A stretch of DNA of 64,000 nt from Alteromonas portus. GTDB lineage: Bacteria; Pseudomonadota; Gammaproteobacteria; Enterobacterales; Alteromonadaceae. The notes under the pieces were generated by a model. It was not told where the DNA came from. It was given only the letters and a program-made list of their open reading frames with translations, and did no database searches. Where the stretch lies: positions 434,001-498,000 of the forward strand of contig NZ_SWCO01000005.1 in assembly GCF_005117025.1 (NCBI RefSeq), given 5' to 3'. The translations under genes and the position numbers were made by a program. Below, in pieces: positions 1 through 9,366 of this stretch. Numbering within the stretch: the first letter of the stretch is position 1; each line of letters opens with the position of its first letter.

Positions 1-1
1 T

Positions 2-2830
2 GGTACCGACCCAGATGAAGCCACAACACTGGTACAGAACCGTGTTAATCGCGCTACACCCCGTTTGCCTCAGGAAGTGCAGCGTTTAGGCGTGGTAACT
101 GAAAAATCATCACCAGACTTAACTATGGTGGTGCATTTAACATCGCCTGATAATCGTTATGACATGCTGTATCTTTCAAACTATGCTGATCAGTTTGTGA
201 AGGATGAACTGGCCCGTATTAATGGGGTAGGGCAAGTACGTTTGTTCGGTGCCGGTGAGTTCAGTATGCGAGTGTGGTTAGACCCTAACAAGCTTGCTGC
301 GCTTCAATTAAACCCTGGCGATGTGGCAGCAGCTATTGCCGATCAAAACCAGCAAGCTGCGGCAGGTAGCTTAGGTGCACAGCCTACGGGTACCAGCGAA
401 TTCCAATTATTGATTAACGTGCGCGGCCGTTTAAAAGATGAAGCCGAATTTGAAAATATTATTGTTAAGTCGGGGGAGAATGGTGAAATAACCCGTCTTA
501 AAGATGTTGCTCGTGTTGAGCTTGGGGCGAATAATTATGCCTTAAGATCGCTGCTAAATAATAACCCAGCTGCGGCAATTCCAATATTCCAAGCGCCAGG
601 CTCAAACGCCATACAAATATCAGACGATGTGCGTTCGCGCATGGCAGAGCTATCTAAGGTGTTTCCCGACGGCTTAGAGTACGACATTGTTTACGACCCT
701 ACTGTGTTTGTAAGAGGCTCGATTGAAGCCGTAGTAAACACGCTTTTAGAAGCGGTATTACTTGTTGTTCTTGTAGTTGTACTGTTTCTTCAAACTTGGC
801 GAGCATCCATTATCCCATTAGTAGCGGTTCCTATTTCACTGGTAGGTACATTCGCCTTTATGCAGTTAATGGGCTTTTCTCTTAATGCGCTGTCTTTATT
901 TGGCTTAGTGTTAGCTATTGGTATCGTTGTAGACGATGCCATCGTTGTAGTGGAAAACGTAGAGCGAAATATTGCCGAGGGTAAATCGCCATTTGACGCT
1001 ACTGTTCAGGCAATGAAAGAAGTGACTGGGCCGATTATTGCTACCACGCTGGTTTTGGCTGCCGTATTTATTCCAACTGCTTTCATGAGCGGCTTAACGG
1101 GGCAATTCTATAAACAGTTCGCACTTACTATCACTATTTCAACGGTAATATCTGCAATTAACTCGTTAACACTGAGCCCTGCTTTATCTGCTCTGCTTTT
1201 GAAGCCTCACGGTAAAGCAAACGATTGGCTTACGCGCGGTATGGATAAAGTATTCGGTCGCTTTGTTTTTGCGCCTTTCAACCGTGTTTTTGAGCGCGGG
1301 TCAAAGCAGTACACGGGCGCAGTAGGCGGGTTAATTCGTAAAAGCGGCATTGTACTTGTGTTATATGCAGGCCTTATTGCGCTCACTTATAACCAGTTTG
1401 CCACTACACCTACGGGCTATGTTCCAGGTCAAGATAAGCAATATTTGGTGGCTTTCGCGCAACTTCCTAATGCAGCGAGCTTAGACAGAACGGAAGAAGT
1501 AGTTCGAGAAATGTCTCGCATTGCGATGGAACACCCAGGCGTGTCAGATGCCGTAGCGTTTCCTGGCTTAAATATTAACGGTTTTACTAATAGTCCAAGT
1601 TCTGGAATTTTATTTACGCCGCTTAAGCCTTTTAGTGAAAGACAGTCACCAGAGTTATCTGCAGGCGCCATTGCTGCAAAACTCAATCAGCAGTTTGGTT
1701 CGATTAAAGGGGCCTATGTCGCTATTTTCCCGCCGCCTCCGGTGATGGGACTAGGCACTATAGGCGGCTTCCGTTTACAGGTTGAAGACAGAGGGAACTT
1801 AGGCTTTGAAGAACTTGAGCGTGTAACCCAAGAAGTGATTGGTAAAGCATGGGCCCACCCTGCGCTAACAGGTTCATTCACAAGCTTCACTGTAGCCGTG
1901 CCACAACTTGATGTAGACGTAAATCGTGAAAAAGCAGTGAGCCAAGGGGTAAACATCGATACCTTGTTTACCACGATGCAAGCTTACTTAGGTTCGCTTT
2001 ATGTAAATGACTTCAACTTGTTTGGTCGTACATATCAAGTGAACGTGCAGGCTGATGCTCAATATCGTCAAGAGATAGGGGACATAACCCAGTTTAAAAT
2101 AAGAAATAGCCAAGGTGAAATGATACCGCTAGGTTCATTCCTAGACGTTCAACATAGTGCCGGTCCAGATCGAGTGATGCACTACAATGGCTACGTTACC
2201 GCCGAAATTAATGGTGCTCCAGCGCCTGGCTATTCGTCAGACCAAGCGAAAGCGGCCATCGAAGAGATTTTGGCTGAAACATTGCCGCTAGGAATGACCT
2301 ACGAGTGGACAGAGTTGACCTACCAGCAAATATTAGCCGGTAATGCATCAGCGTTTGTATTCCCACTGGTTGTGCTTTTAGTGTTCTTAGTATTGGCTGC
2401 GCAATACGAAAGCCTGCGTTTGCCACTGGCAATCATATTGATTGTTCCCATGACCTTGCTGAGCGCGCTTATTGGCGTTCAGATTTACGGTGGTGATAAC
2501 AATATCTTTACCCAAATTGGTCTAATTGTATTGGTCGGTCTTGCTACGAAGAACGCCATTCTTATTGTCGAGTTTGCTAAAGAGCTGCAGGACAGCGGCA
2601 TGGATGCGCTTTCGGCCATCAAAGAAGCAAGTCGCTTGCGTTTACGTCCAATCTTGATGACATCAATTGCCTTTATCATGGGGGTATTACCTATGGTTAT
2701 CTCTACTGGAGCGGGTGCAGAAATGCGTCAAGCCATGGGGGTAGCGGTATTCTCAGGCATGATTGGTGTTACCGTATTTGGGCTTATCTTAACTCCGGTA
2801 TTTTATTACCTGATACAGCGTAAAGGTTAA
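2..2830 (+). CDS. RND-family (HAE1/AcrB-like) multidrug efflux permease, 5' end missing
   Basis: Inner-membrane proton-driven permease of a tripartite efflux pump. The reading frame is open from the first bases of the window, and the visible N-terminal residues (GTDPDEATTLVQNRVNRATP) match the porter domain of AcrB/MexB about 100 residues in, so the gene begins upstream and the TTG at 65 is not its start. The proton-relay aspartates of transmembrane helix 4 are visible as GIVVDDAIVVVENVER (Asp311/Asp312 of the visible protein), and the matching lysine of helix 10 lies in GLATKNAILIVEF (Lys850). About 943 residues are present of the usual ~1040. The adaptor (MFP) gene would be expected upstream, outside the window. 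A strong terminator follows 40 bp after the stop. The substrate cannot be read from sequence. Confidence 0.95.
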   Translation, partial: GTDPDEATTLVQNRVNRATPRLPQEVQRLGVVTEKSSPDLTMVVHLTSPDNRYDMLYLSNYADQFVKDELARINGVGQVRLFGAGEFSMRVWLDPNKLAALQLNPGDVAAAIADQNQQAAAGSLGAQPTGTSEFQLLINVRGRLKDEAEFENIIVKSGENGEITRLKDVARVELGANNYALRSLLNNNPAAAIPIFQAPGSNAIQISDDVRSRMAELSKVFPDGLEYDIVYDPTVFVRGSIEAVVNTLLEAVLLVVLVVVLFLQTWRASIIPLVAVPISLVGTFAFMQLMGFSLNALSLFGLVLAIGIVVDDAIVVVENVERNIAEGKSPFDATVQAMKEVTGPIIATTLVLAAVFIPTAFMSGLTGQFYKQFALTITISTVISAINSLTLSPALSALLLKPHGKANDWLTRGMDKVFGRFVFAPFNRVFERGSKQYTGAVGGLIRKSGIVLVLYAGLIALTYNQFATTPTGYVPGQDKQYLVAFAQLPNAASLDRTEEVVREMSRIAMEHPGVSDAVAFPGLNINGFTNSPSSGILFTPLKPFSERQSPELSAGAIAAKLNQQFGSIKGAYVAIFPPPPVMGLGTIGGFRLQVEDRGNLGFEELERVTQEVIGKAWAHPALTGSFTSFTVAVPQLDVDVNREKAVSQGVNIDTLFTTMQAYLGSLYVNDFNLFGRTYQVNVQADAQYRQEIGDITQFKIRNSQGEMIPLGSFLDVQHSAGPDRVMHYNGYVTAEINGAPAPGYSSDQAKAAIEEILAETLPLGMTYEWTELTYQQILAGNASAFVFPLVVLLVFLVLAAQYESLRLPLAIILIVPMTLLSALIGVQIYGGDNNIFTQIGLIVLVGLATKNAILIVEFAKELQDSGMDALSAIKEASRLRLRPILMTSIAFIMGVLPMVISTGAGAEMRQAMGVAVFSGMIGVTVFGLILTPVFYYLIQRKG

Positions 2831-2872
2831 CTCTCCCGTCTACCCAAGCGTTGCCCTCTTAAGGGGCTCTTT

Positions 2873-2900
2873 AGGCCACTCATTTGAGTGGCCTTTTTTT
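2873..2900 (+). terminator. Rho-independent terminator of the RND operon
   Basis: Ten-base-pair perfect stem (AGGCCACTCA / TGAGTGGCCT) with a two-base nominal loop, followed by a run of seven Ts, 43 bases after the permease stop codon. Confidence 0.9.
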
Positions 2901-3108
2901 ACCAACGTTGAATATACCCTCGTCAACTAATATTCATGCTATGCTAACAACCGTATTCAATCGTAAGTGAAATGCGCACTTGTGCACTTTGTGTATTAGA
3001 TTACTGCTAATGTCTACTGGCTAGATTCGCCAATATACGTTTTAATTTATATGGCGCTGGGTAACCTTCAGCGCTCAAAGTTCATTGATTAAGGGTGGCA
3101 AGCCTGAA

Positions 3109-3399
3109 ATGACGGACCTCAAAGCGCAGTCTAAGCAACTTGAATTCTTCGAAATTCCAAGTCCTTGCGTGGGTGTGTGTGAGTCTGGGCCAAGAGGGTT
3201 CTGCAAAGGGTGCTATAGAAGCCGTGATGAGCGCCTTTATTGGCTTAAAGTTGATGATGCCACAAAACGAAAAATAATCAGTGCATGTGTACGACGTAAA
3301 AATGCGTTTATGGCAAAATTACGTAAAGCACAAGCACAGAAAGGCGAGGAAGCGGCACAACAGTTTTCTCTTTTCGATGAGCCGCCTGAAAGTCGTTAA
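3109..3399 (+). CDS. DUF1289 family small cysteine-rich protein
   Basis: A 96-residue protein with the DUF1289 signature: PSPCVGVC, then GFCKGCYRSRDE and the tryptophan of YWLKVDD, four cysteines likely to bind a metal ion. The family (including YdhL-like proteins) has no firmly known role. The ORF is open back to a TTG at 3085, but ATG 3109 is preferred: it has an AAGGGTGG stretch upstream, and the residues before it are not conserved in the family. An HDOD gene starts 21 bases downstream and may be cotranscribed. Confidence 0.8.
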   Translation: MTDLKAQSKQLEFFEIPSPCVGVCESGPRGFCKGCYRSRDERLYWLKVDDATKRKIISACVRRKNAFMAKLRKAQAQKGEEAAQQFSLFDEPPESR

Positions 3400-3420
3400 A
3401 AAAGAGTTTGAGATTTATTG

Positions 3421-4245
3421 ATGTCGTTAGATAAGTATGTTTCGTATGCTGCGAAATCGTTTACGTTACCCGATATTTGCGTGCGCCTGCGTTCAACGTT
3501 AGACGACCCTCGTTCTAGTATTGAAGATATCGCTGCACTGATTAGTGCCGATCCTTCTCTTACCGCAAAGGTTTTGCGTTTGGCCAACAGTTCGCTTTTT
3601 CGTTTTCCTTCTCAAATTGAGTCGGTCACAAAAGCCATAAACGTGATTGGTGGCGAAGCGCTTTATAATTTAGTTATCGCTGAAACGGCAACCACCGCTT
3701 TTAAACACTTTGATACATTATTAATTGAGTTAGATAAGCACTGGCACGCGTCTGTCTATTGCGGGATGGTAGCAAAGAGTCTAGCCATGAGACTTAACGT
3801 TCGCGGCGCCGAACGCTTTTTTGTGATGGGCATTCTTCAAAATATGAGTGAGCTTATAATCGCTAAAAAAGAACCTAAGCGTTATGACGATTACCGCAGT
3901 GCGAAAAAGAACGAGTTGCCACATATTGAGCAGTTGTCCCATTTCGGTTTTACGTTTGCGCATTGCAGCGGTATCATACTCGAAAAATGGCACTTACCGA
4001 TTGGTTTGTACTATCCGGTATCTTTCATGAATGATGAAGCAAAATACTCATCAGATATTGATGTTTGTGTACTTGCAATTGCAAGTCGTATAACGCTTAG
4101 TCAACTTGAAAAAGAAAGTTATGCTGATATTGAACTTTTTACGCCAGAGATAGCCAATACAGTAAGTCTCGACATGGAAGTGATTAGCAACTCGATTGAA
4201 TATGCTGAACAAGAAACAGCAAAAATTGTGTCGCTTATTCACTGA
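3421..4245 (+). CDS. HDOD domain protein
   Basis: A 274-residue HDOD-domain protein. HDOD proteins are HD-like helical domains lacking most metal ligands and usually act in signalling. The N-terminal half carries the typical DIAALISADPSLTAKVLRLAN segment region and a following SVTKAINVIGG stretch. It is a stand-alone HDOD domain with no attached GGDEF, EAL or kinase domain. ATG 3421 is chosen over the adjacent TTG 3418. The partner pathway is not evident; the preceding DUF1289 gene is close enough to share a transcript. Confidence 0.8.
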   Translation: MSLDKYVSYAAKSFTLPDICVRLRSTLDDPRSSIEDIAALISADPSLTAKVLRLANSSLFRFPSQIESVTKAINVIGGEALYNLVIAETATTAFKHFDTLLIELDKHWHASVYCGMVAKSLAMRLNVRGAERFFVMGILQNMSELIIAKKEPKRYDDYRSAKKNELPHIEQLSHFGFTFAHCSGIILEKWHLPIGLYYPVSFMNDEAKYSSDIDVCVLAIASRITLSQLEKESYADIELFTPEIANTVSLDMEVISNSIEYAEQETAKIVSLIH

Positions 4246-4379
4246 GCTTTCAGTGCACAATTCTGTCACCGCACTTTTTATATTGTAAAATATAGAAAAG
4301 CTCTCCCAGAGGATTGGTATTACGAACGCCTTATCCAGGCGTAATCTAATAACTATAAAGCTCAACGTAAAATCAGATT

Positions 4380-5183
4380 ATGTTCAGAAAAATCTTCCGG
4401 CCACGTGTTGTAGTTGGTGCCATTTGTATTGGCATGTGTTTATCTGCAAACGCGAGGGATCTCATTGAAACGCTTTATCATGCTGATTTCACTCCTGATG
4501 CCGACGACGAAATACCTCGTTTCTCACTAGACGGGGAGCTTGGTGTTCTGCTCAATACCGGCAACACGTCTGCTGCCAGCGTGAAAGCGGCGGTTAATGC
4601 CGACCATGAAACCGAAAATTGGAGCAGTATCTATTTCGCAGAGTTGCTTTACAAGGAAAGTGGTACGCCAACGACAGAGCGAGATGTCAGTGCACAACGT
4701 TTTTTCACGAGTGCACAATTCGACTACAAGCTACTTACTCCCGGACGCCGTCTTTTTATGTATGGAGACTATGAAGACGATAAATTTACCGGCTATGAGC
4801 ACCGTGCTTCATTGGCAGCGGGTTGGTCTCAGCGGGTTTGGCGAAATGAAGACAGTGAGTTTCGTTACAGTATTGGCCCTGGCTACAGCTTTATTGAAGC
4901 GGAAGAAGACAACGAAAGCGTAGTGAACGATGGCATTATCGTTCGTGCCTCTGCAGAATATAAGTATCATTGGAACTCTGGGGCGAAACTTAGGCAGTTT
5001 GTCAGCGCTGAAGCTGGCGAAGAAAATACTAAATCACGCTCGGAAACCTCGCTTTCAGCTAACGTATTTGGCTCTTTAGCGATGAAACTATCTTTTATAT
5101 TGAACCATGAAACCGACACGCCTGAAGACGTTGCGGCGTTAAGTACTGAAACGTCAGTAGCCTTAGTCTATCAATTCTTTTAG
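4380..5183 (+). CDS. DUF481 family outer-membrane protein (paralogue 1)
   Basis: A 267-residue exported protein with an N-terminal signal peptide ending near residue 25 (SANA|RD) and a C-terminal VYQFF typical of outer-membrane beta barrels. The body matches DUF481 (YdiY-like, 'salt-induced outer membrane protein'): GELGVLLNTGNTSAASV, then ENWSS, RRLFMYGDYEDDKFTGYEHRAS-type and GPGYSF segments. It is about 45-50% identical by eye to the next gene over its whole length, so the two are a tandem duplication. A longer N-terminal linker (residues 26-50) distinguishes it from paralogue 2. Role in the envelope is unknown. Confidence 0.85.
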   Translation: MFRKIFRPRVVVGAICIGMCLSANARDLIETLYHADFTPDADDEIPRFSLDGELGVLLNTGNTSAASVKAAVNADHETENWSSIYFAELLYKESGTPTTERDVSAQRFFTSAQFDYKLLTPGRRLFMYGDYEDDKFTGYEHRASLAAGWSQRVWRNEDSEFRYSIGPGYSFIEAEEDNESVVNDGIIVRASAEYKYHWNSGAKLRQFVSAEAGEENTKSRSETSLSANVFGSLAMKLSFILNHETDTPEDVAALSTETSVALVYQFF

Positions 5184-5396
5184 TCAATTAGTGTAAATTA
5201 ATGGTCTAAATAGGGCTTTTTAACGCGTTCGCATTGACTGCGAGGCTTGAAAATGTACACTGCGCACCATCGTTTGTAGTGTCGTCTTCCTTGTGGCATT
5301 ACTAAAAAGACTTCTTTTAAAACTCGTGTTGTACCGCCTTGCAGTTCAAAAGGTATCGAGTACAACGAATGGACCGTTAATCAATAGGATTGTTCA

Positions 5397-6143
5397 ATGA
5401 AAAAGCAAGCGCTTGCATCTTTAATTGCAATTTCCCTTTCTCCTGCTGTATTCGCTCAAGACGATGAAGTTAAGCCTTTTACAATGGAAGGTGAACTAGG
5501 TTTTATCTCTACGTCAGGTAACACTGAAACCACCTCAATAACTGCAGGTATAGTAGCGCACCAAGAGCTAGAAAATTGGAGCAACGACTACGCACTTGAA
5601 GGTCTTTATAAAAGAGAGACTACTGAAGATTCGTCAGGCGAAGAAGTTGAGCGTACTTCTGCTCAAAGTTTCTTTGGTTCTGCGCAGGGTAACTACAAGC
5701 TAGAAAACCCTGATAACCGTCTATTCGCTTTCGCATCATATGAAGATAACCGTTTTAGCAACTTTAACTATCAAGCTACTGTCGCTGCGGGTTGGAACCA
5801 AAAGGTTCTTGAAAACAAACGTCACACCCTCGAATATTCAATCGGTCCGGGTTACTCTTTTATTGAAACGCAGGAAGATGAAAATCTTGATAGCATGATT
5901 GTTCGTGCATCATCGGCGTATTCTTGGAAAATTTCTGATACCGCTAAATTCACGCAGACCGTGAGTACGGAAGTAGGTTCTGATAACACGAAATCTCGTG
6001 CCGAGACAGCCCTTACAGCTACCATCAGCGGTAATCTATCAATGCGTCTTTCTTTCAAACTTGACCACAACACCAACGTTGATGAAGACGTAGAAAAGCT
6101 TGATACAGAAACAGCAGTAAGCCTAGTTTACAACTTCTTCTAA
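5397..6143 (+). CDS. DUF481 family outer-membrane protein (paralogue 2)
   Basis: A 248-residue DUF481 protein with a short signal peptide (cleavage near FAQ|DD) and a C-terminal LVYNFF beta-barrel ending. Shared blocks with the preceding paralogue include GELGFISTSGNTETTS, ENWSNDYALEGLYK, NRLFAFASYEDNRFS and SIGPGYSFIE. The 213-bp spacer separating the two genes and the different 5' regions suggest separate promoters. Two hairpins follow the gene, one of which serves as a terminator shared with convergent serA. Confidence 0.85.
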   Translation: MKKQALASLIAISLSPAVFAQDDEVKPFTMEGELGFISTSGNTETTSITAGIVAHQELENWSNDYALEGLYKRETTEDSSGEEVERTSAQSFFGSAQGNYKLENPDNRLFAFASYEDNRFSNFNYQATVAAGWNQKVLENKRHTLEYSIGPGYSFIETQEDENLDSMIVRASSAYSWKISDTAKFTQTVSTEVGSDNTKSRAETALTATISGNLSMRLSFKLDHNTNVDEDVEKLDTETAVSLVYNFF

Positions 6144-6155
6144 GCTTTGCTGAGT

Positions 6156-6183
6156 GCCTAAGCCTTTTAATATGGGTTTAGGC
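6156..6183 (+). terminator. Possible weak terminator hairpin after the second DUF481 gene
   Basis: Nine-pair stem GCCTAAGCC / GGTTTAGGC (one G-U) beginning 13 bases after the stop codon. It lacks a T run, so it may be an RNA-end-protecting hairpin rather than a true terminator. Confidence 0.4.
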
Positions 6184-6276
6184 TTGCAATGTTGTATGTT
6201 GCTGAGCCTTTGTTACGCTATCGCCGAGGTGGCGCTAGCACAAGGTCAATACAGCATATAACAGAAGAACAGATAC

Positions 6277-6307
6277 AAAAAACGCTGCAATGTTGCAGCG
6301 TTTTTTT
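6277..6307. terminator. Bidirectional terminator between DUF481 gene and serA
   Basis: Ten-pair stem AACGCTGCAA / TTGCAGCGTT with a two-base loop, flanked by an A run on the left and a run of seven Ts on the right. It lies between convergent genes and can terminate both. Confidence 0.85.
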
Positions 6308-6350
6308 ATTCCATTTTCTTCAAAAAAAGCCTGATGAAGAAAAGCGCCCT

Positions 6351-7580
6351 CTAGTGAAGAATGCGGGTCTTGATCGTTCCATCAATTTGTTGAAGTTCAG
6401 CCAATGCTTCATAGCCGCGGTCTTCTTTCACATCTACTACTACATAACCGATTTCCGCGTTAGTCTGTAGATACTGGGCTTCAATGTTAATGCCTTTTTC
6501 TGCAAACGCTTGGTTAATTTGGGTAAGAATACCCGGTTGGTTTTTATGTATGTGAAGTAGTCGCGAACGACCGGTGTGCTCTGGCAGTGAAACCTCAGGG
6601 AAGTTAACCGCTGATAGCGTAGAGCCATTGTCGCTGTATTTTGCCAGCTTTCCAGCCACCTCAATACCAATGTTCTCTTGTGCTTCTTGTGTGCTTCCGC
6701 CAACGTGTGGCGTAAGAATAACATTATCGAACGCGCGAAGTGGTGATTCAAACTCTTCAGTATTAGACTTAGGCTCTACAGGGAACACATCAATTGCTGC
6801 GCCGTTAAGGTGGCCGCTTTCTAATGCTTTGGCAAGCGCGTCAATATCAACCACAGTACCGCGAGATGCGTTAATAAGAATGCTGCCTTTCTTCATTTGC
6901 GACAGCTCTTTCTCGCCAATCATATCTTGTGTTTGAGGCGTTTCAGGCACATGTAGCGATACCACATCAGAGGTACTAAGTAGCTTTTCCAGTGACTTCA
7001 CCTGAGCCGAGTTACCCAATACAAGTTTGTCTTCAATATCGAAGAATTGAACGCGCATACCTAAATGCTCAGCAAGAATACTTAGCTGAGTACCAATGTG
7101 ACCATAGCCAATGATACCGAGCGTTTTTCCGCGAGCTTCATAAGAGCCAACCGCAGTTTTTTCCCATTCACCACGATGGGCCTTAGCGTTTTTACTTGGT
7201 ACTTGGCGAAGTAGAAGAATAATTTGACCAAGAACCAGTTCCGCCACAGAGCGAGTATTTGAAAACGGTGCGTTAAATACCGGGATACCACGACGTTGTG
7301 TAGCTGCAAGGTCAACTTGGTTAGTGCCAATGCAGAAACAGCCAATAGCCACAAGCTTTTGCGCTGCATCAACCACTTTCTCGGTAATCTGAGTACGCGA
7401 GCGAATACCAACAAAGTGGGCGTCTTTTATCTTCTCAATTAACTCATCTTCAGGAAGAGAGGTTTTGAGAAATTCAATGTTGCTATACCCATTGCTTTTT
7501 AGTGTCTCCAAAGCACTTTGGTGAACACCTTCCAACAACAAAATTCGGATTTTATCCTTCTCTAATGAAACTTTGCTCAT
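6351..7580 (-). CDS. serA: D-3-phosphoglycerate dehydrogenase
   Basis: Catalyses the first committed step of serine synthesis, 3-phosphoglycerate to 3-phosphohydroxypyruvate with NAD. The 409 residues match the length and sequence of E. coli SerA (410): an N-terminal MSKVSLEKDKIRILLLEGVH, the NAD-binding LGIIGYGHIGTQL, the catalytic-region INASRGTVVD and LTPHVGGSTQEAQ, and a C-terminal ACT domain (roughly residues 335-409) for serine feedback inhibition. The frame extends upstream to 7631, but ATG 7580 aligns with the E. coli start and is preceded by a purine-rich GAGAGATAGCGAG. rpiA lies upstream on the same strand, 358 bp away, so serA probably has its own promoter. Confidence 0.97.
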   Translation of the reverse strand: MSKVSLEKDKIRILLLEGVHQSALETLKSNGYSNIEFLKTSLPEDELIEKIKDAHFVGIRSRTQITEKVVDAAQKLVAIGCFCIGTNQVDLAATQRRGIPVFNAPFSNTRSVAELVLGQIILLLRQVPSKNAKAHRGEWEKTAVGSYEARGKTLGIIGYGHIGTQLSILAEHLGMRVQFFDIEDKLVLGNSAQVKSLEKLLSTSDVVSLHVPETPQTQDMIGEKELSQMKKGSILINASRGTVVDIDALAKALESGHLNGAAIDVFPVEPKSNTEEFESPLRAFDNVILTPHVGGSTQEAQENIGIEVAGKLAKYSDNGSTLSAVNFPEVSLPEHTGRSRLLHIHKNQPGILTQINQAFAEKGINIEAQYLQTNAEIGYVVVDVKEDRGYEALAELQQIDGTIKTRILH

Positions 7581-7938
7581 GAACTCGCTATCTCTCACTG
7601 ATGTAATAGGGGTTGCTGTCAGCGCCAACAATATTTACCGTGAAGCTCTAGGCCGAAAACACCTGACGTTGCGCTAATTTTGCTGCGACAACTTCGTTGC
7701 GACAACTTCATTGCGATAATTCCGCTAAAAATGTGTTTGTTAGCATCGGCTATCACGGTTTTAAAATGACACTGTTTGCTTTAGTTAAAAAGGTTTTTTG
7801 AACCTCGGTAACGTAAATCTTTAGGCGCTGAATATCTTTTTAAGACATCTAGACGTCTAAACGGAAATTAACAGAAAACGGGTTAAGTTGAAAGCAGTAT
7901 TTTGCCTAGCTTTTCGCCGCCCTAAATCAAGCTAAGCA
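7581..7938. other. Intergenic region rpiA-serA
   Basis: About 360 bases without a credible gene. It holds the serA promoter region, a 14-bp direct repeat array (7684-7725), a possible weak minus-strand terminator of rpiA (AGGTT/AACCT stem at 7791-7805 with T run on the minus strand) and a perfect palindrome TAGACGTCTA near 7850. Confidence 0.5.
7684..7725. repeat. Short tandem repeat, three 14-bp units
   Basis: Units TGCGACAACTTCGT, TGCGACAACTTCAT and the more diverged TGCGATAATTCCGC lie head to tail about 100-140 bp upstream of the serA start. Could be a repeated regulator site or simple slippage; nothing decides between these. Confidence 0.6.
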
Positions 7939-8595
7939 CTACTTGAAGGTTTCAACACCATTATCTGTAGCACTTAACACAATATCTGCACCTCTTAACG
8001 CAAAAATACCGTTAGTCACCACACCCGGAATATTATTAATTTTTTGTTCTAGCTCACGCGGGTTTAAAATTTCAAGGTTGTGAACATCTAAAATAACGTT
8101 ACCGTTATCTGTTACTACGCCTTGTCTGTATTCAGGGTCGCCACCAAGTTTAACCAGTTCACGGGCTACAAAAGAGCGAGCCATGGGAATAACTTCTACA
8201 GGAAGTGGAAACGAGCCCAGTACAGGCACGCGCTTGCTCTCATCAACAATACAAACAAATGTTGTCGCAGCGCCGGCTACAATTTTCTCGCGGGTGAGTG
8301 CTGCGCCACCGCCTTTAATCATATGCTTGTGTTCTGTGACCTCATCAGCTCCATCGATATAAACCGAAAGGTTGCTGACTTCATTCAATTCGAACACTTC
8401 TATACCCAACGCTTTTAAACGTTCAGTAGATGCCTCTGAGCTTGATACTGCGCCTTCAATTTTGTGCTTAATGTTACCGAGTTCTTCAATAAAGAAATTT
8501 ACGGTAGAACCAGTACCCACACCGACAATGCTATCTGCTTCAACATATTCGATGGCTGCTTTGGCTACGGCTTGCTTTTTTGCGTTCTGATCCAT
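7939..8595 (-). CDS. rpiA: Ribose-5-phosphate isomerase A
   Basis: Interconverts ribose 5-phosphate and ribulose 5-phosphate in the pentose phosphate pathway. The 218-residue protein is the length of E. coli RpiA (219) and has its landmarks: [13 protein letters not shown] (phosphate loop), [30 protein letters not shown] and [14 protein letters not shown] 8595 is chosen over an upstream GTG-type extension because it has a GGAGAG Shine-Dalgarno eight bases before it and matches the family start. fau lies 90 bp upstream on the same strand. A nucleoside hydrolase and ribokinase further upstream generate its substrate. Confidence 0.97.
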   Translation of the reverse strand: MDQNAKKQAVAKAAIEYVEADSIVGVGTGSTVNFFIEELGNIKHKIEGAVSSSEASTERLKALGIEVFELNEVSNLSVYIDGADEVTEHKHMIKGGGAALTREKIVAGAATTFVCIVDESKRVPVLGSFPLPVEVIPMARSFVARELVKLGGDPEYRQGVVTDNGNVILDVHNLEILNPRELEQKINNIPGVVTNGIFALRGADIVLSATDNGVETFK

Positions 8596-8685
8596 GGTGA
8601 CTCTCCGAATTATCGTGTTCGCAAGTGTAACGTATAAGCGCACATGAACCCACAAATTCGTATGCTCAATTTGTTATAGCGACTA

Positions 8686-9333
8686 TCACGATTTAGTAAA
8701 TTGCAGAGTGCGCGAAGGTGTCACGATGGCGTCAAGGGGAACATCCCACGGTGCAATAGGTAGAGCGTCAACCTCTTGGATATCGTGAGCAATGCCAACT
8801 AGCTTTGGGGCACGTTTTTCTGAAGGCGAATGGAAACCAGTTTTGTTTTGAGTGAAACTCAATGTGCGATCGTAATAACCACCACCCATACCCAAACGGT
8901 TACCCATACTATCAAAGCCTACAAGGGGCATAAGAATAACGTCACACTGCGTCACGGGGATAACGTTTTGACAGGACAATATGGGTTCTTCAATCTTGTA
9001 TTTGTTAAAAGTAAGCTTGGAGTTTTGGGTATAAGACAAGAAAAGTAAGTGGCCTTTGCATACGGGGTGCAGTACGGGAAGTGCAAATTTCTTCTTGCCC
9101 GAAGTGTGCCAAACTTGGTCTATGTAGTACTTTAAATTCACCTCGCCATCATTAACTAAATAACCCGCAATTGTTGTACTGTTGTCGAGTAAAGGCAGGG
9201 CATTAAGTTGTGATGCTACGCGTTTCGCAGCATCCTCATGTTGTTCGTAAGATAGCGTACGACGTGCGTCGCGAAGCTTTTTCCGTAACTGAGCGCGAGC
9301 TTGCATGCTTTCTTGTGAAACGTTTATCTGCAT
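8686..9333 (-). CDS. fau: 5-formyltetrahydrofolate cyclo-ligase
   Basis: Converts 5-formyl-THF to 5,10-methenyl-THF with ATP. The 215-residue protein has the conserved basic N-terminal RAQLRKKLRDARR and the C-terminal ATP/folate block DVILMPLVGFDSMGNRLGMG-type glycine-rich motif followed by GGYYDRTL. In many gammaproteobacteria this gene (ygfA) follows 6S RNA and zapA; here neither is present and the upstream neighbour is a sensor kinase only 33 bp away, so the two are probably cotranscribed. Confidence 0.93.
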   Translation of the reverse strand: MQINVSQESMQARAQLRKKLRDARRTLSYEQHEDAAKRVASQLNALPLLDNSTTIAGYLVNDGEVNLKYYIDQVWHTSGKKKFALPVLHPVCKGHLLFLSYTQNSKLTFNKYKIEEPILSCQNVIPVTQCDVILMPLVGFDSMGNRLGMGGGYYDRTLSFTQNKTGFHSPSEKRAPKLVGIAHDIQEVDALPIAPWDVPLDAIVTPSRTLQFTKS

Positions 9334-9366
9334 GATTGAAGGCCTTAGTGGCTTTAAAACAGAAAG

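Noticed and set aside
6189..6470. 93-codon ORF between DUF481 gene and serA
   Set aside because: Contains the bidirectional terminator and then runs antisense into serA.
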